From Gammaproteobacteria bacterium (GTDB lineage Bacteria > Pseudomonadota > Gammaproteobacteria > Arenicellales > Poriferihabitantaceae): a DNA stretch of 64,000 nt. The translations under genes were made by a program, and so were the position numbers. The DNA lies in contig JAUILZ010000002.1 of assembly GCA_030432755.1 (NCBI GenBank), forward strand, positions 1 through 64,000. Reading direction: 5' to 3'. The notes under the pieces are model-generated. The model had not been told where the DNA came from. It saw only the letters and a program-made list of their open reading frames with translations, and ran no database searches. Each line of letters starts with the position of its first letter. Position 1 is the stretch's first letter. This document shows positions 34,600 to 43,169 of this stretch, piece by piece.

Positions 34600-35376
34600 T
34601 CAGACCGGGAGGCGCACGCTGATGCCGCGTGACGCCATGTGTTGCTTGGCTTCCTCTACGGTGTGATCACCGAAGTGAAAGATGCTCGCCGCCAGCACCG
34701 CGTCCGCGCCTCCATCGAGCACGCCATCGGCGAGATGGTCGAGGGTGCCTACACCGCCGGAGGCGATGACCGGCAATGACACCGCGTCGGTGATCGCGCG
34801 CATCAGCGGCAGGTCGAAACCGTCGCGCGTGCCGTCGCGGTCCATACTGGTGACGAGGAGTTCGCCCGCGCCCAGGTCCTCCATCCGGCGCGCCCATTCA
34901 ACGGCGTCGATGCCGGTGGCGTTGCGCCCGCCGTGGGTGAATACCTCCCAGCGCGGATCGTCTCCGTCGCCTGCGCGTTTCGCGTCGATGGCGACGACGA
35001 TGCACTGGTTGCCGAAATGCTCGCTCGCCTCGCGGATGAAATCCGGATTGCGCACCGCGGTGGTATTGATGGAAACCTTGTCGGCGCCTGCCTCGAGCAG
35101 GCGGTGAATATCTTCCAGCCGGCGGATGCCGCCGCCCACGGTAAGCGGAATGAACACTTCCCCCGCCACTGCCTCCACCACGTGGACGATGGTGTCGCGC
35201 TGGTCGGAACTGGCGGTGATGTCGAGGAAGGTGATCTCGTCTGCACCCTGGCGGTCGTAACGCCGCGCCACCTCCACCGGGTCACCGGCATCGCGGATGT
35301 CGACGAACTGCACACCCTTCACCACGCGCCCGGCGTCGACATCGAGACAGGGAATGACGCGGCAGGCAAGACTCAC
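34600..35376 (-). CDS. hisF: Imidazole glycerol phosphate synthase, cyclase subunit
   Basis: A 258-residue TIM-barrel protein that joins HisH to convert PRFAR and ammonia into imidazole glycerol phosphate and AICAR. Both active-site aspartates are visible: [12 protein letters not shown] (residue 11) and [13 protein letters not shown] (about 130). The phosphate-binding loops VGGGIR and ASGGVG are intact. It starts one base after the hisA stop. Length is standard. Confidence 0.97.
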   Translation of the reverse strand: MSLACRVIPCLDVDAGRVVKGVQFVDIRDAGDPVEVARRYDRQGADEITFLDITASSDQRDTIVHVVEAVAGEVFIPLTVGGGIRRLEDIHRLLEAGADKVSINTTAVRNPDFIREASEHFGNQCIVVAIDAKRAGDGDDPRWEVFTHGGRNATGIDAVEWARRMEDLGAGELLVTSMDRDGTRDGFDLPLMRAITDAVSLPVIASGGVGTLDHLADGVLDGGADAVLAASIFHFGDHTVEEAKQHMASRGISVRLPV

Positions 35377-35377
35377 G

Positions 35378-36133
35378 TCAGAGGCCGAACACTGAATGGC
35401 CGGCTATCTCGTCGGCGGCCTTCTGTCCCTCGGTAAAATCCAGCGTCCCCTCGTAGATCGCGCGCCCGGTGATGGCGCCGATGATCCCCGAACCGGAAAC
35501 TTCCGCCAGCTTCTTCACGTTCTCGATGTTCTGGATCCCGCCGGAGGCGATGACCGGGATATTGATCGCTTCCGCGAGTTTCACCGTGGCCTCGATATTG
35601 ACCCCCTGCATCATGCCGTCGCGGGCGATGTCGGTGTAGATGATCGCCTCGACGCCGTCCTCCTCGAAGTGCTGCGCCATGTCGATGGCGTCGTGTTTCG
35701 ACAGCTTTGACCAGCCATCGGTGGCCACGCGCCCGTCGCGCGCATCGAGACCGATGATGATATGGGTGGCGAACTCGGCGCAGAGGTCGCTGATCAGGTG
35801 CGGTTCGTTCACCGCCTGGGTGCCGATGATGACGTAGCGCACTCCCGCCTGGATGTAGACGTCCACGGTGTTCTCGTTGCGGATGCCGCCGCCGACCTGG
35901 ATCGGCAATTCCGGGAACGCCTCGGCGATCTCGTGAATCACGTCCGCGTTCACCGGCTCACCCTTGAACGCGCCGTCGAGGTCCACCACGTGAAGCCGTC
36001 TCGCACCCGCCTCCACCCAGCGGCGCGCCACTTCAAGGGGCTGGTCGGAAAACACGGTGACGTCCTGCATGTCGCCCTGGCGCAGGCGCACGCATTTGCC
36101 GTCTTTGAGGTCGATCGCGGGTATCAGGAGCAT
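35378..36133 (-). CDS. hisA: ProFAR isomerase
   Basis: A 251-residue TIM-barrel isomerase that converts ProFAR to PRFAR. The catalytic base lies in [13 protein letters not shown] (Asp8) and the acid in [11 protein letters not shown] (about Asp130); phosphate loops are QVGGGIRN and ASGGIQN. It overlaps the end of hisH by ten bases. Confidence 0.97.
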   Translation of the reverse strand: MLLIPAIDLKDGKCVRLRQGDMQDVTVFSDQPLEVARRWVEAGARRLHVVDLDGAFKGEPVNADVIHEIAEAFPELPIQVGGGIRNENTVDVYIQAGVRYVIIGTQAVNEPHLISDLCAEFATHIIIGLDARDGRVATDGWSKLSKHDAIDMAQHFEEDGVEAIIYTDIARDGMMQGVNIEATVKLAEAINIPVIASGGIQNIENVKKLAEVSGSGIIGAITGRAIYEGTLDFTEGQKAADEIAGHSVFGL

Positions 36134-36798
36134 GGTTGGGAAACCCCGTTCCAGTGGATGAAGTTGGTCAGCAGTTGCAGCCCGTCACGCTGACTCTTTT
36201 CCGGGTGAAACTGCGTGGCGAAGAGGTTGTCGCGCGCCGCGGCGGCGATGAACCGGTTGCCGTATTCGCAGGTCCCGGCGACATGGTCGGCATCGTCGGA
36301 CTCGGCGTAATAGCTGTGGACGAAGTAAAAGCGGCGGCCATCGTCGATGCCGCGCCACAGCGGATGTGCGGATTCCTGACGCACCTGGTTCCATCCCATG
36401 TGGGGAATCTTGCGCCGCGGCGTCGCGTCAGCCGCCCCGGCGGAGCGGGGATCGGCGTCGAATCGGCGCACCGCGCCCTCGAGAATTCCCAGGCAGCGGG
36501 TACCGCCATTTTCCTCGCTTGCATCGTAGAGCGCCTGCAGGCCGAGACAGATGCCGAGCACCGGTCCCGCTTCGGGCGCGAGGCGCTCTCGCACGGCGGC
36601 GCCGAGCTCTTCATTGTGTTCCAGTTGCCGCATCCAGGTGCCGATCGCCCCCTGCCCCGGCAACACGAGATGACCGGCATTGCGGATGTCCGAAGGATTG
36701 CCGCTCACCAGCACCTCGTCGGCGCCGACATGCTCGAGCGCCTTGCGCACCGAGCGCAGGTTGCCGGTCCCCAGGTTGACGATGACCACCGCGGGCAT
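36124..36798 (-). CDS. hisH: Imidazole glycerol phosphate synthase, glutaminase subunit
   Basis: A 224-residue class I glutamine amidotransferase subunit that feeds ammonia to HisF. The nucleophile lies in [10 protein letters not shown], the histidine and glutamate in [11 protein letters not shown], and LPGQGAIG forms the oxyanion strand. A loop of about 20 residues ([18 protein letters not shown]) after the LG-ILEG segment is longer than in E. coli HisH. It lies 18 bases behind hisB. Confidence 0.96.
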   Translation of the reverse strand: MPAVVIVNLGTGNLRSVRKALEHVGADEVLVSGNPSDIRNAGHLVLPGQGAIGTWMRQLEHNEELGAAVRERLAPEAGPVLGICLGLQALYDASEENGGTRCLGILEGAVRRFDADPRSAGAADATPRRKIPHMGWNQVRQESAHPLWRGIDDGRRFYFVHSYYAESDDADHVAGTCEYGNRFIAAAARDNLFATQFHPEKSQRDGLQLLTNFIHWNGVSQPCS

Positions 36799-36816
36799 AA
36801 TGCCTACCGAATCGGG

Positions 36817-37407
36817 CTAGAGAACTCCCTTGGTTGAGGGAACGCCCTGCACCCGGGGGTCCAGTTCCACCGCCATCCTGAGGGCGCGGCCAAACGCCTT
36901 GAACATGGTCTCGGCGATGTGGTGGGAGTTCGCGCCGCGCAGGCTGTCGACGTGGAGCGTGGCCAGGGCATGGTTGCAGAAGCCCTGGAAGAACTCGTGC
37001 ACCAGGCCGGTGGCGAAACGGCCGATCATCGCCTCGGGCCAGGTGGCCTTCTGCACCAGCAGCGGCCGCCCGGAAAAATCGATCACCACCCGGCTGAGCG
37101 CCTCGTCCAGTGGCACGTAGGCATGACCGTAGCGGCGGATGCCGGCCTTGTCGCCGAGCGCGCGGCTCATGGCCTGGCCGATGGTAATACCGATGTCTTC
37201 CACGGTGTGGTGATCGTCGATATGCAGGTCACCCTCGGCATCCACCTCGAGATCCATCACGCCGTGACGCGCCACCTGGTCAAGCATGTGCTCGAGAAAC
37301 GGCACCCCTGTGGCGAACCGGCTCTTGCCGGAGCCGTCGAGATTCAGACGCACGGTTATACGCGTTTCCGCGGTATTGCGGCTGACTTCGGCGATACGTT
37401 CAGTCAT
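36817..37407 (-). CDS. hisB: Imidazoleglycerol-phosphate dehydratase
   Basis: A 196-residue, monofunctional enzyme of histidine synthesis (sixth step), without the histidinol-phosphatase domain found in enterobacteria. Manganese-binding histidines are visible in [26 protein letters not shown] and the second-half repeat [16 protein letters not shown]. It is first in the nine-gene his-tat operon; hisG, hisD and hisC lie elsewhere. Confidence 0.97.
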   Translation of the reverse strand: MTERIAEVSRNTAETRITVRLNLDGSGKSRFATGVPFLEHMLDQVARHGVMDLEVDAEGDLHIDDHHTVEDIGITIGQAMSRALGDKAGIRRYGHAYVPLDEALSRVVIDFSGRPLLVQKATWPEAMIGRFATGLVHEFFQGFCNHALATLHVDSLRGANSHHIAETMFKAFGRALRMAVELDPRVQGVPSTKGVL

Positions 37408-37849
37408 GGGATGTGGCGGGACCGGCGTTCAGCCCGTCCACCGGAAGGTGGGCAGGGGCCGGAATGAATGCACTGGTCTTTCTGGGATGGTGTCTGGCAG
37501 TTGACGGCGGCAGGTCGCGAAACCTTCAGGAGATCGGATCAAACGGGGGAGACGTAAAACGGGGCGCCATCGGCAACGTGATCCGCTGGCTGTATCCTGG
37601 GTTTGCTGGTTACCGTTCTGGTTGGGCAGTGATTGCGCAAGCTTCAGAAACGGGGATTGTAACCCCAAATCCGGCGAGGTGGTAAGAATCCCGCCTTGTG
37701 CCTTGCTCCGTCCCGCCCCGGGAGGATTGGACTCTGGCGGCCAACTGCCCCTAAAATCACGCCCTGAACAGTGAATGGGGCATTCTCGCGAACCTCACCA
37801 ATCGATAAGACTCGCGAATCTTACCAATCAGAATTAAAGGGGACACCGA
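37408..37849. other. Intergenic region between the divergent hisB and LysM genes
   Basis: About 440 bases without a credible gene. Short plus-strand frames here have no ribosome binding site or recognisable content. The right end holds the direct-repeat pair at 37785-37829 and the AAAGGGG ribosome binding site of the LysM gene. No histidine-rich leader peptide or attenuator was found before hisB. Confidence 0.5.
37785..37829. repeat. Pair of 19-base direct repeats, candidate operator
   Basis: CTCGCGAACCTCACCAATC (37785-37803) and CTCGCGAATCTTACCAATC (37811-37829) match at 17 of 19 bases, with a 26-base period. Each unit begins with the palindrome TCGCGA. They lie 20 to 65 bases before the ATG at 37850 and may be regulator binding sites or part of the untranslated leader. 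Confidence 0.5.
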
Positions 37850-38947
37850 ATGAGATGTACGACAGGTATGACCGGAACGGGCGTATCGCCCTGCGTGAAT
37901 GCCGGCGCCGGGGCGAATCGCTCCCGGCTTCCGCGGATGCTGCGGCTTCTCACGGGCAGCCTGCTGTCGGCGCTCCTCCTGTTCGGTGGGTCGCTCGCTG
38001 CTGCCCAGGAAACACCGGCGTTGAGCGACAATCACCCGGACCGTTACGTCGTACAGGAAGGCGATACCCTGTGGGATATCGCCAGCCGCTTCCTGCGCGA
38101 TCCGTGGCGCTGGCCGCTGATCTGGCAACATAACCCGGATATCAAGAACCCGCACCTGATCTTCCCGGGCGACCTGCTGGTGGTCACCGGCGACGGCAAC
38201 CTCAAGGTTGTGCGTCTCGAGCCCAGCGTGCGGCGGAGTGAACTCGATCGCGGTATCCCGGCGATCCCGCCCAATGTCATCCAGCCGTTTCTGACCTCGC
38301 CTCTCATCATCCAGCCCGGTGAACTCGACACCGCAGGCTACGTGCTCCAGGGCGTGGACGATGAACTCGTCCTCGGCAAGTACAGCCACTTCTATGCGCG
38401 CGGACTCGAGAAACCGGAAGTGGAGAACTACCGCATATTCAAGGTCGGGGAATCGCTGCTGCATCCCGAATCCGGGGAATTGCTCGGCATCGAGACCCGC
38501 CACCTGGGAGACGCGCGCATGTTGCGTCCGGGTGAAGACGACATCTCCAAGCTCGTGGTCACTGACTCCAACCTGGATATCGGCCCGGCGGACCGGATGC
38601 TGCCGCAGACCGACAATGCGCCGCTGCCTTATTTCGAGCCGCGCGCACCAGCCACCGACATCAATGGCTGGATCCTGTATGCACCGAGAGGCGTAAAGGA
38701 TGTCGGCCGCTATGACGTGGTGGTGATTTCCGGCGGCAAGCGCGAAGGCCTCGAGCCCGGCCACGTGTTGCGCGCGATGTTGCACCGTACCGGGCGCAGG
38801 GACCCGGTGACCGGCGAGTCATTTACCCCGCCGGACGAATCTTCCGGTCTGATGATGGTATTCCGCGTATTCGACAAACTGAGTTACGCGCTCATCATGG
38901 AAGCCACCCGACCTATCAGTATCGGCGATCGGTACGTCAATCCCTGA
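37850..38947 (+). CDS. LysM peptidoglycan-binding protein
   Basis: A 365-residue secreted protein. A LysM domain opens RYVVQEGDTLWDIASRFLRDPWRWPLIWQHNPDIKNPHLIFPGD (about residues 64-107) and would bind cell-wall glycan; the remaining 250 residues have no known catalytic motif. The ATG at 37850 has AAAGGGG in good position and gives an unusually long N-region before the hydrophobic core; an ATG at 37937 would start directly at the signal peptide (MLRLLTGSLLSALLLFGG). Homologues of this gene precede dprA in many gammaproteobacteria. It heads LysM-dprA-smg-topA. Confidence 0.88.
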   Translation: MRCTTGMTGTGVSPCVNAGAGANRSRLPRMLRLLTGSLLSALLLFGGSLAAAQETPALSDNHPDRYVVQEGDTLWDIASRFLRDPWRWPLIWQHNPDIKNPHLIFPGDLLVVTGDGNLKVVRLEPSVRRSELDRGIPAIPPNVIQPFLTSPLIIQPGELDTAGYVLQGVDDELVLGKYSHFYARGLEKPEVENYRIFKVGESLLHPESGELLGIETRHLGDARMLRPGEDDISKLVVTDSNLDIGPADRMLPQTDNAPLPYFEPRAPATDINGWILYAPRGVKDVGRYDVVVISGGKREGLEPGHVLRAMLHRTGRRDPVTGESFTPPDESSGLMMVFRVFDKLSYALIMEATRPISIGDRYVNP

Positions 38948-38982
38948 CGGCCCGGGTTGCCGGTGCTCATGGCATCGGCGCC

Positions 38983-39008
38983 GGTCCCGCGCGGGGATGC
39001 GCGGGACC
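38983..39008 (+). other. Strong hairpin between the LysM gene and dprA
   Basis: GGTCCCGCGC (38983-38992) pairs perfectly with GCGCGGGACC (38999-39008), a ten-base stem with a six-base loop. There is no T-run, so it is not a classical terminator; it may stabilise or process the upstream transcript. Confidence 0.5.
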
Positions 39009-39063
39009 AGAGTGAGGAATCAAGGAAGCTCATCATAATGACTACACGACAAGGAGTGTCGGC

Positions 39064-40197
39064 ATGCTGGAAGCCTGGCTACGGCTGATCCACCTGGGAG
39101 GCATCGGCCTGCCCGCGAAACGACTGCTGCTCGAGCATCTCGGTGACCCCGAGGCGGTGCTTGCATTGCCGGCGTCCCGGCGGCGCGAACTGGCGGCCTC
39201 GCTCACCGGGCGCGCACCACCGCGAACCGTCACGAATGCACCGATCACGGGGCACATGGCCAATCGCGACGCCGACATCCTGCGCGGCCTCGGCGCCGAT
39301 TTCATCCCCATCACCGATCCGCGCTACCCGGAATGCCTGCGCCAGGTCGATCCGGCGCCCATCGGTCTTTTTACACTTGGTGACGTCTCGCTGCTGGGTG
39401 CGCCGCAGGTGGCGCTTGTGGGAAGCCGGCATGCCTCTCCCGGCAGCCTCCAGACCGCGGCGAGGTTTGCCGCGGGCCTGGTGCGCGCGGGGGTCACCGT
39501 GACCAGCGGACTCGCTCTGGGCATCGATGCAGGCGCCCATCGCGGCGCGCTCGACAGTGGCGGCAATACCGTCGCCGTGATCGCCAACGGCCTCGAGCGC
39601 GAGTACCCGTGGCGCAACAGGGCGCTGCAACGGGAGATCGTGGAGCGAGGTCTGCTGGTCACCGAGTTCCCGCCGGGTACTGAACCGCGGCGCGGGAATT
39701 TTCCCCGGCGTAACCGGATCATCAGCGGACTCTCGCGCGCAACCGTGGTGATCGAGGCGGGACTGAAGAGCGGCAGTCTGATCACCGCCCGCCTGGCGGC
39801 GGAACAGGGGCGCGAGGTATTTGCCGTACCGGGCTCGATCTATGCCCCGGGAAGCCGAGGTTGCCACTACCTGCTGCGCCAGGGTGCGGCGCTCGCGGAA
39901 TCGGCGGATGACGTGCTTGCCGAGATCGGCATCGCAACTCCAGGGAATGCGGAAATCGTCGCGCCGGTGACGCGGCCGATGCCGGAAGGCGATGCCGGGC
40001 GCGTGTATGCGTTGCTGGATCATGCGCCGCGGCCACTCGACCAATTGATTGAGTGCAGCGGATTGACGGCGGACCAAGTTTCATCCATTCTAGTAAGACT
40101 TGAACTTCAGGGGCTGGTCTTGGAAACAGGCGGGGGATACCAGTGTCTGCCACTCGGCAAGGGCCCTGAACCGACCCGGAAAAAACCATCAATATGA
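39064..40197 (+). CDS. dprA: DNA-processing protein DprA
   Basis: A 377-residue protein that protects incoming single-stranded DNA and loads RecA during transformation. The Rossmann-like core is clear: VALVGSRHASPGSLQTA, VTSGLALGIDAGAHRGAL, VIANGLEREYPWRN, EFPPGTEPRRGNFPRRNRIISGLS and EAGLKSGSLITARLA. The N-terminal helical domain precedes it, and a winged-helix domain (about 310-365, YALLDHAPRPLDQLI) ends it. It overlaps smg by four bases. No competence pilus genes are in the window. Confidence 0.95.
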   Translation: MLEAWLRLIHLGGIGLPAKRLLLEHLGDPEAVLALPASRRRELAASLTGRAPPRTVTNAPITGHMANRDADILRGLGADFIPITDPRYPECLRQVDPAPIGLFTLGDVSLLGAPQVALVGSRHASPGSLQTAARFAAGLVRAGVTVTSGLALGIDAGAHRGALDSGGNTVAVIANGLEREYPWRNRALQREIVERGLLVTEFPPGTEPRRGNFPRRNRIISGLSRATVVIEAGLKSGSLITARLAAEQGREVFAVPGSIYAPGSRGCHYLLRQGAALAESADDVLAEIGIATPGNAEIVAPVTRPMPEGDAGRVYALLDHAPRPLDQLIECSGLTADQVSSILVRLELQGLVLETGGGYQCLPLGKGPEPTRKKPSI

Positions 40198-40676
40198 AAG
40201 AAAGCGTGCTCGACGTCCTGATCTATCTGTTTGAAAACTATATGTTTGACGACGATGGATACGAGCCCGACCAGGAAACGCTCGCGCTCGAACTGAGCCA
40301 GGCGGGCTTCGAGCACGGGATGATAGACCAGGCCTTCGACTGGCTCGAAAACCTGGCCCAGCTGTGTGAACAGAATCCCGAGGAACTGCCCGCCGCGCCG
40401 GCGGGCGCGATCCGCCATTACACCACGGCGGAATGCGAGCACCTCGACCTCGAGGCCCGCGGATTGCTCCTCAGCCTGGAGCAATGCGGGGTCCTCAACA
40501 GCGTCACCAGGGAGATGGTGATCGACCAGCTCATGGCGCTCGGCGTCGAGCAGGTGGAACTGGATCACATCAAGTGGGTGATCCTGATGGTGCTCAGCAA
40601 TTACACCGGTGGCGAGGGAATCAGCGAACTGACGGAAACCCTGGTACTGGACGGGCTTCACGCCTGCATCCACTAG
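40194..40676 (+). CDS. smg: Smg (DUF494) family protein
   Basis: A 160-residue acidic, helical protein. MKESVLDVLIYLFENYMFDD at the N-terminus is the hallmark of Smg, a protein of unknown function that is almost always linked to dprA and topA in gammaproteobacteria. The ATG overlaps the dprA stop as ATGA. Likely cytoplasmic. Confidence 0.93.
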   Translation: MKESVLDVLIYLFENYMFDDDGYEPDQETLALELSQAGFEHGMIDQAFDWLENLAQLCEQNPEELPAAPAGAIRHYTTAECEHLDLEARGLLLSLEQCGVLNSVTREMVIDQLMALGVEQVELDHIKWVILMVLSNYTGGEGISELTETLVLDGLHACIH

Positions 40677-40713
40677 CTGTTCCAACTCCGTACCGGGTAG
40701 TACCGTTGTCTCC

Positions 40714-43146
40714 ATGGGCAAGCCGTTAATTATCGTCGAGTCGCCTGCCAAGGCGCGTTCCATGTCACGTTACCTGGGGGACGACTTCGTCGCCCTGGCG
40801 TCCTATGGCCATGTCCGCGACCTGCTGGCAAAGAAGGGCGCGGTGGACCCGGAACAGGACTTCGAGATGACCTACGAGATCATCGAGAAGAACCAGAAAC
40901 ACGTCGACGCCATCGCCCGGGCGATGAAGAAGGCGGATGCGCTCTACCTCGCCACTGACCCGGATCGCGAGGGCGAGGCGATTTCCTGGCACCTGTACGA
41001 GCTGCTCAAGGAACGCGACCTGCTGAAGGACAAGCCGGTTTACCGGGTGGAGTTCCACGAGATCACCCGCGACGCGATCCGGCGCGCGGTGGAAAATCCG
41101 CGCGAGCTGTCCAGCAACCTGATCGACGCCCAGCAGGCGCGCCGCGCGCTCGACTACCTGGTCGGATTCAACCTCTCCCCGCTGCTCTGGAAAAAGGTCC
41201 GCGCGGGGCTCTCAGCGGGCCGGGTGCAAAGCCCGGCCCTGCGCCTGATCTGCGAACGCGACGCCGAAATCGAAAGCTTCGTCCCGCGCGAATACTGGAC
41301 CATCGAGGCGGACTGCAACACTGCTGAGGCCGACTTCGTCGCGAAGCTGAGCCAGTTCGAGGGCGAGAAGCAGCAGCAGTTCAGCATCACCGACGGCGAG
41401 CGCGCCGCGCTGGTGGAAAGCCGCCTTGCAGACGCCGCGAATGGCATCCTGCGGGTGGCCGCGGTGGAGAAAAAGGAACGCAGGCGCAACCCTGCGCCAC
41501 CGTTCACCACCTCGACGTTGCAACAGGAGGCCTCGCGCAAACTCGGCTTTACCGCGCGCCGCACCATGCAGACGGCGCAGCAGCTTTACGAGGGCATCGA
41601 TACCGGTGGCGGCTCGGTGGGTCTGATCACCTACATGCGTACCGACTCGGTGGTGCTCGCGGGAGAAGCTGTCAGCGAAATCCGCGAGCTGATCGCGAAA
41701 CGCTACGGCGCGGACATGGTGCCGGCGGAACCGCGCACCTTCAAGAACAAGTCCAAGAATGCCCAGGAGGCCCACGAGGCGGTGCGTCCGACCTCGGTGA
41801 CGCGCACTCCCGAAGAACTCCGCGGCCACCTGAGCGATGACCAGTTCCGTCTCTACGACCTGGTGTGGAAGCGCACCATGGCCTGCCAGATGCTGCACGC
41901 CACCATCGACACCGTGGCCGTTGACCTCGCCGCCGGCGACGCCGGGACGTTCCGCGCCACCGGTTCCACCATCCGCATCCCCGGCTTCATGTCGGTATAC
42001 CGCGAGGGCCTCGACGACAAGAAGGACAAGTACGAGAAGGACGTCATCCTGCCCGCCATGCGCGAGGGCGATACGGTCACGCTGAAGCAGATCCGCCCGG
42101 AACAGCATTTCACCGAGCCACCACCACGCTACAACGAGGCGTCGCTGGTGAAGACCCTGGAGGCCTACGGCATCGGCCGTCCATCCACCTATGCCAGCAT
42201 CATCAGCACGCTGCAGAACCGCGAGTACGTCACCCTGGAAAACCGCCGCTTCGAGGCGACGGATATCGGCAAGATCGTCAATCGTTTCCTCTCCGAGCAC
42301 TTCAATCCCTACGTGGACTACGAGTTCACCGCGAAAATGGAGGACGCCCTCGACGAGATCTCCCGCGGCGAAAAGGAATGGGTGCCCCTGATGCGGGATT
42401 TTTGGGCCGCGTTCGAGAAACGGCTCACGGAAAAGGAGAATATCGATCGCGATGAAGTGAGTCCGGACCGGGTCCTCGGGGACGACCCAGATTCAGGTAA
42501 GCCGGTGATTGTTCGCATGGGCCGCTATGGCCCCCTGGCCCAGATCGGTGACCGCGACGAAAAGGAGAAGAAATTCGCCAGCCTGCAGCCCGGACAGAAG
42601 CTCGACACGATCACCCTCGAGGAGGCGCTGGCCCTGTTCAAGCTGCCGCGCGACATGGGGGAAACCCCGGAGGGCGAACCGCTCCGCGTCGCCATCGGAC
42701 GTTTCGGTCCCTACATTCGTTACGGCGACAAGTTCGTTTCCCTGGGCAAGGACCACAGTCCCTATACCGTGGAACGGGAAACCGTGCTGCGCCTGGTGGC
42801 GGAGAAAAAGGAGCGTGACGCCAACCGCATCATCCTCGATTTCGCCGAGGCAGGGGTGCAGGTGCTGAACGGCCGCTGGGGACCCTACATCACCAATGGC
42901 GAGGTCAATGCGCGGGTGCCCAAGGACATCACCGAACCCAGGACCCTGACCCTGGAGGATTGCGAGGAACTGCTCAAGGACGGCAAGCCGGTGCGGGGCC
43001 GGAAGAAGGCGAGCAAGAAAAAGGCCGCCGCGAGAAAGGTGACGAAAAAGAAGGCAGGCAAGAAAAAGACCAAAAAGAAAGCGAAGAAAAAGGCGAAGAA
43101 AAAGACCGGGAAAAAGAAAGCCGCCGGGGCCGGAAGCACCGACTGA
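40714..43146 (+). CDS. topA: DNA topoisomerase I with lysine-rich tail
   Basis: An 810-residue type IA topoisomerase that relaxes negative supercoils. TOPRIM domain: PLIIVESPAKARSM and YLATDPDREGEAISWH. The catalytic tyrosine lies in GLITYMRTDS (Tyr307). After the core there are no CxxC zinc ribbons; instead topoisomerase C-terminal repeats occur with GRYGPL, GRFGPYIRYGD and GRWGPYITNG (about 600-745), followed by a 45-residue, extremely lysine-rich tail (from about 763). Such tails add non-specific DNA binding. It is the last gene of the LysM-dprA-smg cluster. Confidence 0.96.
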   Translation: MGKPLIIVESPAKARSMSRYLGDDFVALASYGHVRDLLAKKGAVDPEQDFEMTYEIIEKNQKHVDAIARAMKKADALYLATDPDREGEAISWHLYELLKERDLLKDKPVYRVEFHEITRDAIRRAVENPRELSSNLIDAQQARRALDYLVGFNLSPLLWKKVRAGLSAGRVQSPALRLICERDAEIESFVPREYWTIEADCNTAEADFVAKLSQFEGEKQQQFSITDGERAALVESRLADAANGILRVAAVEKKERRRNPAPPFTTSTLQQEASRKLGFTARRTMQTAQQLYEGIDTGGGSVGLITYMRTDSVVLAGEAVSEIRELIAKRYGADMVPAEPRTFKNKSKNAQEAHEAVRPTSVTRTPEELRGHLSDDQFRLYDLVWKRTMACQMLHATIDTVAVDLAAGDAGTFRATGSTIRIPGFMSVYREGLDDKKDKYEKDVILPAMREGDTVTLKQIRPEQHFTEPPPRYNEASLVKTLEAYGIGRPSTYASIISTLQNREYVTLENRRFEATDIGKIVNRFLSEHFNPYVDYEFTAKMEDALDEISRGEKEWVPLMRDFWAAFEKRLTEKENIDRDEVSPDRVLGDDPDSGKPVIVRMGRYGPLAQIGDRDEKEKKFASLQPGQKLDTITLEEALALFKLPRDMGETPEGEPLRVAIGRFGPYIRYGDKFVSLGKDHSPYTVERETVLRLVAEKKERDANRIILDFAEAGVQVLNGRWGPYITNGEVNARVPKDITEPRTLTLEDCEELLKDGKPVRGRKKASKKKAAARKVTKKKAGKKKTKKKAKKKAKKKTGKKKAAGAGSTD

Positions 43147-43169
43147 TATCCGGCAATGTCAGCGCGCGG

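Noticed and set aside
43000-43140. Purine-only stretch as a possible structural or regulatory DNA element
   Set aside because: It is explained by lysine codons (AAG/AAA) in the topA tail.
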